From: Rhodocollybia butyracea
Taxonomy: Eukaryota; Basidiomycota; Agaricomycetes; Agaricales; Omphalotaceae
Assembly (NCBI GenBank): GCA_015501585.1
Contig: JADNRY010000101.1
Span: 140,290 to 204,289, forward strand
DNA length: 64,000 nt
Direction: 5' to 3'
This document shows positions 34,843-46,810 of this stretch, in pieces; position 1 is the stretch's first letter, and the number at the start of each line of letters is the position of its first letter. The notes beneath the pieces are model-generated. The model had not been told where the DNA came from, made no database searches, and worked only from the letters and a program-made list of their open reading frames with translations. Both the position numbers and the translations under genes were made by a program.

Positions 34843-37720
34843 CACTGGATGCAGGTTCACGTGATTTGCCGTGATATATGCTGAACAAATGTGCAAATCT
34901 CACCAAGTGGGAATCACATAATTTTTGATGCTTTTGGTAAAATCATTGTAAGATCATGTTAAAGCTGAGATATATAGATTCGTCATTAGATATTTACAAG
35001 GGGCAGAAGTTATTCTGGAGGTATGATGGAAACATGGTGCTTAAAGTCAATATAAAATGCTTGTATGTCATCTCTTCCTAGTACAATGCACCAAAAAGAT
35101 ACAGAAAAGTTATGCAAAACATCTTCTATAATTTCACCTAACTTATGGGAAGTTGCTTTCTGGTTTTTTACCTATAAGGTGCCAGAATTGTGAGAAATGT
35201 ATGTTGAGAATATGATGATATATAATATTTATATGTCATCCATTCCTTGTACTATATACAAGAAACATACAGAAAAGTTATGCAAAACATCTACTATAAA
35301 AGTTGCTTTCTGGGTTTTACCAATAATGAGCCAGAATTGTGAAGGATGTATGCTGAGCATATAAAGATATATAATGCTTATATATCACACATTCTTTGCG
35401 CTATATATGAAAAACATACAGAAAAGTTTTGCAAAACATCTCCTATAATTCCACTTAACTTACTGGAAGTTGCTTTCTGGGTTTTTACCTATAACAAGCC
35501 AGAATTGCAAAGGATGTATGCTGAACAAATGAGCACAATTAATACTCAAATTATTCAAATGCATCTTCATAATTAACCACAAGAGCTGGTGATTACATTT
35601 TGAAAATATGCTAAAGATAAATGTTAAAGTTATGTCAACACAGGCTCATGTAAGCTGTTTTATGAACAATGAAACTATAATGAACATATGAATGGTTAAT
35701 ATCACTGTTAATCCATTGTAAATGTGGCAAGTTTTGGTATAAATGTGGGGGAGCTATGATGTATGTGATTAGCATAATTTCAGTGTAATCATTACCACAT
35801 ACAGGGAATACATCTGTAAACTATTATACCTATTATATCATACACATTTACTATCTGTTTACAATGAGGGTACTGCATTATTAAAAAAACATGGGGTTTA
35901 AACACAATAAATAATGAGGAAACTATGATAACTTTGACATCTGCACTGATCTATACATTCATCATTACTTTCGCAGATTTGGATGAACTGACAGAAAATG
36001 TACAAAGGACAAGTGTGGATGTTATTGATTTTTGAGTTGCAAGTTGGGGTCTAATGATGTGGCAACATGGGGGATATATGAGTTGTCAATTATATGATAG
36101 AATTATGTTAAAAAGTACATGAATGTGACAATGATTTATGCAAACAATTGTGGGCAATGATATAGAAAGAGTGTGCAAAGTATGCAAAAGGTGTAGCAAA
36201 GTGATACCAAATAAATTTTTGTAAAATTTATACAAAACAAAGAAATAATGTTGAAGAAACGTTAAGTTGTGCACATTGCTGGAGTATAATCTGGTATCTA
36301 GTGTTAGCCTGGATATTGCATATATGGTGGCCATCTGTAGCCATGGTGGAGCATATCTCGCACATGTGTATAGCCACAGCAGTGTATAGTGCTTTGGTGG
36401 AACATATCCAGTACATGTATGTTGCCTTGGTGTAATTTGATTGGTACATATTTGGTGCCTATCTGTAGCCTTGGTGGAGTGTATCCAGTACATATCTGGT
36501 GCCTTGGTGTAACATGACTGATACCTATTTGTTGCTGCAGTGCTGTATACCTGGTGTGTATCTGGAGCCATGGTGGGCATATCTGGTACATATCTGGTGC
36601 CTTGATGTAACATAACTGGTACCTATGAGTACCCTCAGGCTGGTGGCTATCTGGTGCCTTGGTAGAACATATCCAGTACATGCATGTTGCCTTGTTGTCA
36701 CATACCTGGTGCCTAGCTGTAGCCTTGGTGGAACATATTCAGTACATATCTGGTGCCTTGATACTACCTAGAAGTAGCCGAGTGGATTATATACAGTACC
36801 TGCATATCTTGCACCATCTGAACTGGTACCTATCGACAGCCTCCATGTTCTATGCTTGGTGCCTATCTAGAGCCTTGCAGGACAATATTGGGTACAGATG
36901 AGTAACAGGTATGTATCACTGAGGCTACTCATAAGTACTGGTCATGTTTCACCAAGGCACCAGATATGTATCAGAAATGGTCCACCAAGGCTACAGATAG
37001 ATATCAGTCATGTTACACCAAGCACCAGATATGTACCAGATACACTCCATCAAGACCCAAGATATGCACCCAGTATAAAACACGGAGGGTACAAATAGGT
37101 ACCTGTTCCATTACACCAAGGCACCAGATATGTACTGAATATATGTCACTAAGGATACAGATAGGCACCATGTATGTAACACTGAGGCCACAATTATGTA
37201 TGTCTTGTACTCCCTTGATAGGTGCGTACATGATTGTTGGCACCCGTGGGTTACAGGTTTCCAGGTATTCCCATGGGTGTTTCCCGCAGGTACTGGAATC
37301 TAACCAGGAGTTGTGTCCATCCTTACAAATAAATAGGTGGGCCAAAGGCCCGCCGTGAAAATTTGTGACATTTTGAGAAATACCATGCTCGGACCCTCCT
37401 GTTATGCATTACGGATTGCAAAATGCCCCATGCTTGGGGGTCCTGTTATGCATTATGCGGCATCCGGTCATAATTATACAGTACTGAAACATGACTGGTA
37501 CTTATAAGTAGCCTCAGTGATACATACCTGTTACTCCTATTTGTACCCTCAGTGTTTTATACTGGGTGCATATCTGTGTAACTGTGTATTTGGTACATAT
37601 CTGGCACTTGGTGTAACATGACTGGTGGGTTGCGGATTGGTCCAGCCCTGCTGTTTCCCAGGTTGATGTGATCAGGCAACCGAAACATAAATAAAGTCAT
37701 CAGTTTGGGATTTTATGGCG
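34843..37720 (+). repeat. Left 2,878-bp terminal inverted repeat
   Basis: An inverted copy of 46811-49688 with equal length. In the segments compared by eye the two differ by single-base indels only (one G near 36576, one G near 37632). The outer part contains three tandem units of about 150-175 bp (ACAGAAAAGTTATGCAAAACATCT near 35100, 35270 and 35418). The inner part (36290-37650) contains degenerate repeats with ACCAGATATGTACC-type motifs. Frames found here are repeat-derived. Confidence 0.92.
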
Positions 37721-37733
37721 AACCTCTCCAAAC

Positions 37734-39842
37734 ATGAAGACCATGCCTCCCATGATTCTAGTTTCTCCTTCTAACCCTCAGCCCGTTCGATTGCGGCGGC
37801 AGCTACACTACAGCGAACACGACGTCCTCCTTAATGCACAGCCATATATCAACGAGGAACCGAGCTATCCTCTCATTCGTTTCCCTGGCCCAGACAATGA
37901 CACAGCAATCTATTGGGCCATGCCCACTGAAGAGGATTTCGAGGTCATGGCTGGCCATAACTTGTCTTCAGTGCCTCTCGGTACTCTCTCTCTGTCATTT
38001 GTCTCTCAACTGCATACCATCTTTCTCGACCTCTTCGTAAATAATCTGAGCCAGCTCTTTGTATCCGACATCCGCGTTAAATGCATGCGCCAACGCCTGC
38101 GCTATCTCTTTGAGCAACTCTCTACGCCTGGCATGTTTTCCCAAGCTTTGATGATTTGGCGCCTTGCTCAACGCCTTGTCCTTCTTCTTGAGGCCGAAAT
38201 TATGTGGATCATCTCTGTAAAGCCCACTTTCACCACTCCTGATGCTTGGAAATGTCATCATCTGAGAAATGTTGTTGGAGCCATCTCTGACAATCCTCTA
38301 GCTGTTGACTGACTTTTTCGCGTAAGTTTAGTTTAACGATTTACTCTGTTCCTTGGTTTTAAAATATATTTCTCATTATAGGCTAGCATTCCTGTCTGGT
38401 TCATTCGTTCGGTTACATCTTGAACCAACGGCAAAAGTAATTGAATGGTTCAAAAGCGATTCTGTTCCGTTGCGCCTACCTTCAAACTATATATCATTCA
38501 AAGACAACACGCCGGTGAGACCAACCGTCTACGATTCTGCTGCCCAGGCTGCGTATGATCGATATCGTCGGATGGTTCTTGAAACATGGAGTATTGCGTT
38601 TCCTGCCGTGATACTGGCCCAGAGGCTGTCACCTCTACCACTGGAAGTTCACACCTGGCAACGGCACTCTCCAATGCTCCTGGCCCGTCGCAGACCCCAT
38701 CTTTGGCAGGACCATCGAGAACTTCTTCTTGCATCCTACATCAACCTCTTTGCCTTGTAAGTCTCTTTCTCAAGTATCTCATTTGTTACATGGTATTCAT
38801 TACACTGCTCACTCACTCAGATAAGAAACCCAATCCGAAAAAACCCAAGAACCCTCGCAAGGACATCCGAAACAAATTTCTTGAGGTTGAATCTCCTGTC
38901 ATGCCGCATATCTTGTCTGGATAGGAAAGATGCCAGCAAAAATGTATCCAAGAAGTTTTCCCTGGATATGTTGCCTTGTCCAGGAGTGAACCGGGGCTAC
39001 ATCTTGCCAGAGCCAGCCGTTCTTGCTGGTCATGAGAATGAATTTTCTCGTACCCAGTACTTCCGGACATACGTGAAGCTTCGGCCTCTTCTCCTCTACT
39101 CACTTCGGATGGTAGGCCCTCTTCTTTGTCAAAAAAAAGCAGCCAATTGGAGGATTTACCTTGGGCTGGAAGTTCATGGTGGGGAACGGTCTGATACATG
39201 TACAGCTGCTGCAAGAGCTGAGGTCTGCAATCAATTGAACGAAATCGCGCAGCGCATGGGGAATGGTTTCGTGAGTTTATCTTTCACCTTTCACTCTTTG
39301 TATTCTTATTGATGTTGCTATAGTCCGTCAATAGTCTTGGGGATCTTGAATCCATCACTGCTTCTTGGAACGGTCGTGAATATACTGGCGCCCTACCTGA
39401 CAATGTTCAGCGTGAGGTTCTGAATGAGATTTTCAACATCTCATTCAGATACGAAGTCCTCTTGCTTGATCGATATCTCTATAAGCTCCTACCAAGTTCT
39501 GAAGAGGGGGAAATTCTAGATGAATATGACACATGCACAAGAGAGCAGTGCAATGTTGTTATCGAAGCAGCGTTGTTTAGCAATGGCCCGTCCTCAACCT
39601 TCTCCTCACGCGACCCGGCAGTACGCCAAGCTGCACTCTACAGCTTCTTCAGAATCATGAGGGGCTGGACGGCACCAACACCCATGGTCCAAGAGACCGT
39701 TGAAGATGGCCAAGGTCTGGCTCCTGGGCACGCTTGTTCGGCGGGGGATTTGGATAGCATCAAATATTATTTGGCATACTTCTATATCTTTTCTTTTGCT
39801 GAATGTTTCCATCGCGCACCGCTCCTTCCTCATTATATCTAG
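37734..39842 (+). pseudogene. Gene A of the CACTA-like element, uncharacterised family, frames broken
   Basis: The ATG at 37734 lies 14 bp inside the inner TIR edge, so its promoter must lie in the TIR. The first exon encodes YINEEPSYPLIRFPGP and IYWAMPTEEDFE, a pattern I recognise from uncharacterised Agaricomycete proteins. A TGA at 38310-38312 (VD*LFR) precedes an intron (about 38323-38381) and the continuation ASIPVWFIR. Frame changes follow near 38405 and 38590 and again near 38920 (VESPVMPHI to DRKDASKN). Later exons read GYILPEPAVLAGHENEF and ISFRYEVLLLDRYLY to the stop at 39842; an intron lies at about 39269-39323. As read it cannot make a full protein. No catalytic motif was recognised. 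Confidence 0.6.
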
Positions 39843-40174
39843 GCGGCCTTACAACTCTTTGTTTTAATTCGGTTTTGAAATACCCATTCAGTGCACATGC
39901 CACTTGCTCGAGGGCCCGACTTTGGGATCTGGTTAGCAAGTGACTCGAGCCTCTGTTCGGGCTACTATATCTTTAATTTGGACTTCTTATCATAATATTA
40001 CTTTTCTTTGTTATGCAACATTTGTGGGGTGAGCTAAGGATCCGTCAGGAGTTGACCCTGACACTAGTACAAAAAGGTGTGTGACCTTGTTTGTTCTTTC
40101 TCTTTCTTTCGTTTCAACCACCACCACTCCACTCGTTTATCTTTTTTCTTATTTCGTTCCCTAATTTAAAAAAA
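39843..40174. other. Spacer between gene A and gene B
   Basis: About 330 bp, with pyrimidine-rich sequence just before the gene B start, as in many fungal promoters. No ORF. Confidence 0.4.
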
Positions 40175-42302
40175 ATGCCTTCTGGTACGTTTCCGCTATC
40201 TCTTACGCATTATTTCTATGACTTACTTACATTTGTTCCAAGCAACTGCAAATACCAAAAAGCCAGGTACATAGTATTTTCCTCAATGTGTTTGTTCTTA
40301 CTCAGTTTGAGTAGGTCCTAGGACGACTCGTTCTCAAGCTGCTCCGCCAACCTGCACAGCAGCTAAGAGAAAGCCTGACGGCAAGACCAAGTCCAAGACT
40401 GCAACACCAGTTGCCGCGTCTACTCAGGCGGAGATTCGAGCTGCTCGAGCTCAACAGAAGAAAAAGGCCGACGCTGTTAAAAAAGCGCAAGAGGCCAAGG
40501 CGCAAGGTACTTTTTTTTTCTTTCATGTCTCTACCCTTGCTAACAACCTCCAATGTTTTTCAGAGGTTCGTGAACATGCCAAGGCCATGGCCGAGGCAGA
40601 AGCCAACCAAGAGGACAACGATGTGGACCCTGACCTTTATGGCCAGGGTGATGACGACCTTGATGGCCGTCATACTAGCGCATCCCTCGCTGAGGAGGGC
40701 AATGATGCTGATCTTTATGACCAGGATCCTGACGCCGCTGTCTTCAAGGAATCTCTCGGTGGTAGGTTATTCCTGTTTTTTTCTTATATCTATTGTTAAC
40801 GGTTACCGTTTACCTATGTAGATGGCGGGATAGGCTCAGATGATGAGCCTCATTGTGATGAGGATGGCGACGACGACGACAATATGGCGGCTGGGATGGG
40901 CCATGCCGACAACAAGATGGACGTGGATGATACCCCCACCAACAACGTAAGTATCTTTCTATTTTTTCATTTATTTCATGTTTTAATATACCTTATATCT
41001 ATAGATCATAGTTTCATCCTCGCCTCCAGTGACGCCTACCAAGAAAGCCATGGTGTGTACTCATAAGAGCAATAGGTATTCTAGCTCACCCGCCAGTGCC
41101 CACTCTGGCCGCTCTCGCTCTAGTCTCTCCTCAAACCTCTTCACGCCTCCTAGCTGTAGGTTTAAAGGAAGATTACTAACAGCAACTTTACTCCCAATAC
41201 TCTCCGTGTCGCTCTGCTGGGCAAGCAAAAGGCCCGTCTCACAACTGCGGTCAAGGAACCTTTTCCAGCTGACAAGCTTGCAACATTCCTGGATGTCTTG
41301 CAGCAGGTAGTCAAAGATAACAAAGACGACGAGTTCATGGTTGGTGCCTTCTCTAGAATTTTGGCTAGTGATGATCTTCAGCGCGCACTTGTTTCTTTTG
41401 TGAGTGTAGTATCTGAGCTTTCACTTGTCTATATTTTAACTGATGTTCTTATATTTCAGCTGGGCTATGCCCGTAGTGGGCTCTTTTCAGGCTTCATTGG
41501 CAAAGCACGAGAATGGGTTTCAAGTCGCTTTGGAATTCCAGGCAAAATGGGCGCTCCTGCTGTTAAGGAGCTAGTCGGTTGGCTTCTTGAAGATGGCAGG
41601 TTCAAATATGGTGAAATTGACACTCAGGTATGTTTCATGTCTTTTCATAACCTTTTCTAATTTATAAACACAGGCTCGCACTTATAATACTAAATTACCA
41701 TTTAGTTGCGAGGGCATCGAGCATATGCTACGCCTTGAGATCTTCTCCACCAAAGGAGGTGCCAATATTGAGGTGTTCAAGGAGATAGTCAAGGCTGGTA
41801 AGATTACTGCCCCTACGTTAGCACTTATGGTGACCTGTGTAAGTTTTGTTTCCTTTTTCATTGATTATGCTAATGTCTTATCAGATTGAGCATGCTCTGA
41901 GTGAGTATTCCGATGGAGTGTACAGACATGCAGAGTTTTCCGATTCAGCCAGGCCCAGGTACATTTATATTTCTTTTCTTTAATATGAGAGCTCATCCTT
42001 TGTTTAGATATGTTTTTCACCATGAGAGCTTCAAGAAGATCAAAAAGGGCGCTCCCAACTGGGCCAATAACTTTTCTACAGACTTGTACAAGTTGATCAT
42101 GTAAGTTAGTCGCTTTGGTATGCTTCCTATTACTAATATTTGATATTATAGTACCCAATCAAACAAATCTTTCTTGCTTGATGTGGAGGCTGATGATCTA
42201 AAGGAAGTTGATATTGCTGGTCTTGAAGCTGATGCAGTTCAGAGCATCAGTTCTCCGTTGCCTTCTTCCTCGCCTCCTCAATCTTCACCCATCCATGCTT
42301 AA
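40175..42302 (+). CDS. Gene B of the CACTA-like element, uncharacterised (DUF6532-like pattern)
   Basis: The gene starts MPSG at 40175 and splices at 40185-40314 to PRTTRSQAA. It shows a Lys/Ala-rich coiled stretch (EIRAARAQQKKKADAVKKAQ), an acidic region (DPDLYGQGDDD), a Ser/Pro-rich linker, and a C-terminal globular part. The globular part contains LGYARSGLFSGFIGKARE, KYGEIDTQ, LRLEIFSTKGGANIEV, APTLALMVTCIEHALSEY and HHESFKKIKK, ending SSPIHA at 42302. At least eight short introns are visible, most with good GT-AG ends. Two near 41050-41190 are unclear, and one reading requires introns under 40 bp. The second half resembles the DUF6532 family from basidiomycetes; function unknown. It lies in tandem with gene A. 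Whether it encodes a transposition protein or cargo is open. Confidence 0.55.
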
Positions 42303-42962
42303 TATATTTACAATGCAGTTTATTTATTCAAGGTAGAATGATTACCATTATAGTAGCTAGTAGCTAGTGATTTTGCAATACAATGCGGTTTTTCACACAT
42401 ATTTTATCATTTTAAGCTGAATTAAAGTATGCTTGGGCTGTAATAAAGGGATTTAAGCATACCTGTAGTATATCTATGCAAGCTTAGGCATACCTTAAAG
42501 ATAGCTAAGTGAGCTTAATGCATTTGTTCTACACCTAAGTGTATACAGGTAGGCCTGAAGTCTACTTCATGGTGACTTGAGCAGAGCTGATGTTGACTTG
42601 GGTAGACTTGAGATTAACTTGGGCCAACTTGTTAGTGACTTAGTTCTGACTTGAGCCTGCTTCCAGTATTCTCCGGTTGACTTCAACAACCTACATATAA
42701 CTTAGGCTAACTTGAGGTAAACCTACCAAGCTTGGTGGAAACTTTGGTAAACTTGGGGGTGACTTGAGTAGACCCTAGTGTCTTCAGGGGTCCACCAAAC
42801 TCAACCTGACTGACTTAGGTGAAGCCTGAGCTTACCTAGGTAAACCTGGGGTCAACCTGAGTAAAGTAAACTTACAGACTCAGACTTTTGCGGCTTGAGT
42901 ATATTCATAGGCTTATATGCTTTCAAGCCGCTTGTGGTACTACAGTTGACATAGATATGCTT
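42303..42962. repeat. Degenerate GACTTGAG-type repeats
   Basis: Irregular short repeats of TGACTTGAGTAGACTTGAG, AACTTGGG and AAACCTACC. They occupy 42560-42910; the first 250 bp are the 3' flank of gene B. No coding content. Confidence 0.5.
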
Positions 42963-45900
42963 GAGCCTGGGGGGTATTTTCCTGATGCAGGTATGCCCCA
43001 CCAGTCATCCAGGTAGAACCCAGGTGTGATTTACAGACAGGAGTCAGGCCAGGTATGGACCAGGTATGAAACAGCAAGGTCCCAGATATGTACCACCTAT
43101 GCACCACCAAGCATCCATATAGAAACCAGGTATGATCCACAAAGGCCACAGGTACAGAACTGCTATGAAGCAGCAAGACCTCAGTTGCATACCAGGTATG
43201 TCCCACCAGGCATCCAGGTAGAACACAGGTGTGATCTATGGACAGGATAGGTATGGAACAGGTATTTTGAAGCAGGGAGGTCCCAGTATGGCCATAAAAG
43301 TGTGTAATAAATCAGGCAGTGAAGTGCATCAAATGCAACAATGTTAAGACAGTCATTTGCAATTATCTTCTGGCATATCACCATGTTATCCTAGGTCTTT
43401 CCATTTGTTGCAATGTTCTCAAGTCCTGATGCACTCCAGTTCAACACAGCTGAATCGGCTACACAATGTGTCATAATAGAAAAAAATAAATCTCTCAGGC
43501 CAAGTTAGTGACCTGGTCATTGGAACTGTACTAGCACTACATATACATTCGCATACATAATTTCAACTTCAGTGAAGGACTCAAAGCTTAGGGTTAAGCT
43601 TGGAGCTAATAGCACAGCGACCTTTAGGCAAATTGTCAATAAACTCAAAAGTTCCCATATCAATGAGAGACTTGAGCTCTGTGTCTACAGCCTTCAGCCA
43701 AGAGGCCAAGTTAGGACCGCAGAGTGCTTCCTGAAGAGTGCGGGGCTCTGAGGCTCCCTGAGCATGGACAGTGGCCATGAAGGCCATGGCGACACCTTCT
43801 GCAACATCTGGTCTATTGCCTGGTGCAGCTTCTGGAGGATCTGGGGCAATGTCAGGTTCTTCATGGAAGCAGGCAGGTATCTGTACCTGTGGCCTTATCT
43901 GGTTTCTACCAGGATGCATGGTGGAGCATAGTTGGTACATATTGGGGATGTTGCTGTTTCATACCTAGTCGGTACCTATCCTGACTCTTGTCCGTAAATC
44001 ACATGTGGGTTCTACCTGAATGGCTGGTGGGGCATACCTGGTACACAACTGGGGTCTTGTTGCTTCATACCTGTTCTGTACCTGTCCTGTCCATAGATCA
44101 CACCTGCTTCATACCTGTTCCATACCTGTGGCCTCTGTGCATCATACCTGAGTTCTATCTGGATGCATGGTGGAGCATAACTTGTACTTATCTGGGATCT
44201 TCCTGCTTCCTATGTGTTCCATTCCTGTCCTGTCTGTAGGCCACACTTGGGTTCTACCTGGATCCCTGGTGGGGCATACCTGGTATGCAACTGGGGTCTT
44301 CCTGCTTCATACCTGTTCTGTACCTGTGGCCTCTCAGGCGGACCATACCTGGTTTCTATCTGGATGCATGGAGGATCATAGCTGGTACATATCCCGGACC
44401 TGTGGCCTCTGTGCATCATACCTGAGTTCTATCTGGATGCATGGTGGAGCATAACTTGTACATATCTGGGATCTTCCTGCTTCCTATGTGTTCCATTCCT
44501 GTCCTGTCTGTAGGCCACACTTGGGTTCTACCTGGATCCCTGGTGGGGCATACCTGGTATGCAACTGGGGTCTTCCTGCTTCATACCTGTTCTGTACCTG
44601 TGGCCTCTCAGGTGGATCATACCTGGTTTCTATCTGGATGCATGGAGGATCATAGCTGGTACATATCAGGGATCTTGCAGCTTCATATCTGTTCTGTAAC
44701 TGTCCTGTCTTTAGATCACACGAGGCTTTTATCTGGATGCTTGGTGGGGCATAACTTGTATGCAATGGGAGCCTTGCTGCTTCATCCCTGTTCTGTACCT
44801 GTAGCATCTGTGGTGTGGATCATACCCGGTTTCTATCTGGATGCACCGCCCTCAGGTTGGCTGGGGGGTCAGCCAGGTTGGCTTAAGGTTACTTGAGTGT
44901 AGGGGGCATTTTCCTGATGATGCTTCACCATGCATCCAGAGAGATCCCAGGTATGATCCACAGAGGCCACAGGTATAGAACAGGTATGAGGCAGCAAGAC
45001 CACAGTTGTGTACCACTGTACCAGGTACCAACATTGTTGCATTTGATGGCTTCAATATCTAATTTATTACACACTATTATGGCTGTCATGGAGCAGCAAG
45101 TTCCCAGTTATGTACCAGGTATGCTCCTCCATGCATCCAGATAGAACCCAGGTTTGATGCACAGAGGTCACGGGTACGGAACAGGTATGAAGCAGCAAGA
45201 CCCCGGTTGTGTACCAGGTATGCCCCACCAGCCATCCAGGTAGAACCCAAGTGTGATTTATGGACAGGAGTCAGGACAGGTATGGACCAGGTATGAAACA
45301 GCAACATCCCAGATATGTACCAGCTATGCTCCACCATGTATCCAGATAGAACCCCAGTTTGATGCACAGAGGCCACAGGTATGGAAAAGGTATGAAGCAG
45401 CAAGGCCCCAGTTGTGTACCAGGGATGCCCCACCAGGCATACAGGTACAACGCAGGTGTGATCTACAGACAGGACAGGAACAGAACAGGTATGAAGCCCA
45501 GTGGCATACCTGGCATGCTCCTCCATGCATCCAGATAGAAACCAGGTATGATCCACAGAGGCCACAGGTATGGAACAAAGCATCAAGACCCCAGTTGTGT
45601 ACCAGGTATGCCCCACCAGGGATTCAGGTAGAAGCCGAGTGTGGTCTATGGACAGGACAGGTATGGAACAGATAGGGAGCAGGAAAATCCCAGTTATGTA
45701 CCAGCTATGCTCCACCATGTATCCAGATAGAACCCAGGTATGATGCACAGAGGCCACAGGTACGGAACAGGTATGAAGCAGCAAGGCCCCAGTTGCGTAC
45801 CAGGTCGGATGCCCCACGCCTCCAGGTAGGACCCAGGTGTGATTTAAGGAGAGGACAGGTACAGAACAGCAAGATCCCAGATATGTACCAGCTATGCTCC

Positions 45901-46124
45901 ACCAAGCATCCAGATACAACCCAGGTTTGATCCACAGAGGCCACAGGTACAGAACAGGTATGAAGCAGCAAGAGCCCAGTTGTGTACCAGGTATGCCCCA
46001 CCAGATCCAGGTAGAACCAAAATGTGATTTACCAACAGAAGTCAGGACAGGTACAGACCAGGTATGAAACAGCAACATCCCAGATATGTACCAGCTATCC
46101 TCGACCAGGCATCCAGGTAGAACC
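42963..46124. repeat. Roughly 100-bp minisatellite field with orientation switches
   Basis: The unit resembles GTACCAGGTATGCCCCACCA, followed by a CATCCAGGTAGAACCCAGGT block, then GAACAGGTATGAAGCAGCAA. Starts are about 102 bp apart (45114, 45216, 45319). Orientation is forward at 42963-43280 and 44930-46124 and reversed at about 43905-44850. CATTTTCCTGATG-like junctions mark 42970 and 44905. An inverted pair of about 55 bp (43285-43345 and 45025-45085) encloses the copia fragment and the reversed block. All long ORFs in this field are repeat-derived. Confidence 0.85.
43581..43850 (-). pseudogene. Ty1/copia reverse-transcriptase N-terminal fragment
   Basis: The minus-strand frame reads EPRTLQEALCGPNLASWLKA, then ELKSLIDMGTFEFIDNLPKG and AISSK. 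This is the start of the RVT_2 domain of Ty1/copia elements (EAL.GP...W..A...E, then GT.E....LP.G). It is cut off right after the first strand. It lies inside the minisatellite field of the CACTA-like element, so it was inserted or captured there. Confidence 0.8.
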
Positions 46125-46230
46125 CTTATGAATCCTATGGCATCCTAGGATTTTGGGCTTGTCCCTTGCCTGTCAAGGCTCTTGAGGATTCCCTTGGTAT
46201 CCTAGGCAAGCCTAGGCTTGCCCAGGTTCC
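46125..46230. repeat. Fragment of the fold-back element
   Basis: It matches one arm of 8444-8807: CCTATGGCATCCTAGGA, TTTGGGCTTGTCCCTTGCC, TCAAGGCTCTTGAGGATTCC and AAGCCTAGGCTTGCCCAGG. Only about 100 bp is present, at the end of the minisatellite field. Confidence 0.8.
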
Positions 46231-46810
46231 ATGCTATTGGCTGGACAGGCCCGATGTCACAACAAAACATGGCAGATCCAAGTTCCACATCAGATCTGAT
46301 CAATTGATCAATTGGGCGCTCCTGATGCAAGAAGGGCACTTTGCTGTCAAACAAAGAATAATTTTGCCGGAGCTTTGGTGCGGATCTCAGCCAATAGAAC
46401 AAACAGCATCCTAAAATGTTTACTATTAAACAATTGCAACTTCTCTGAGCTGTTTTCCAACAACAGTGTGAGTGCTGGGAAGTCGCCGTGTTGCCACGTC
46501 ACATACCAGCTCCGGTCATCCATTTGATTGGTCCAAATCAGGTGAGAACCGATCAACGACTGGCAAACCTGCAGCACACAGAGGTGGCCACTTTATGTGC
46601 ATTCTTCACTTGTACCCTCATATACTCAACTTAATTCAAAAAAAATGACTCTAAGCATGTTTCATGTTTTATACCTGTTGGCTGAAAGAGATACAAACAT
46701 TGCCATCGACAAGGAACTCAAACAATAGGGTAGAATTTACTATCAATTTGGAAATTGATCCATAAGTTGATACGCACTAGTCGCAGTTGGGTGCTCTGCA
46801 CTCAGGTAGG
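46231..46810. other. Unique spacer before right TIR
   Basis: No gene recognised. CCAAT/ATTGG motifs occur at 46227-46232, 46390-46396 and 46526-46530, as in a promoter, but no gene start follows. Confidence 0.3.

Noticed and set aside
36086..37358. Histidine/tyrosine-rich ORFs in the TIR, present identically at 47172-48445
   Set aside because: They arise from the repeated ACCAGATATGTACC motif, show no domain, and exist on both strands.
42940..46078. ORFs up to 330 codons in the minisatellite field
   Set aside because: They are repeat-derived frames (YLGSIWMHGGA-like recurrences) on both strands; not genes.
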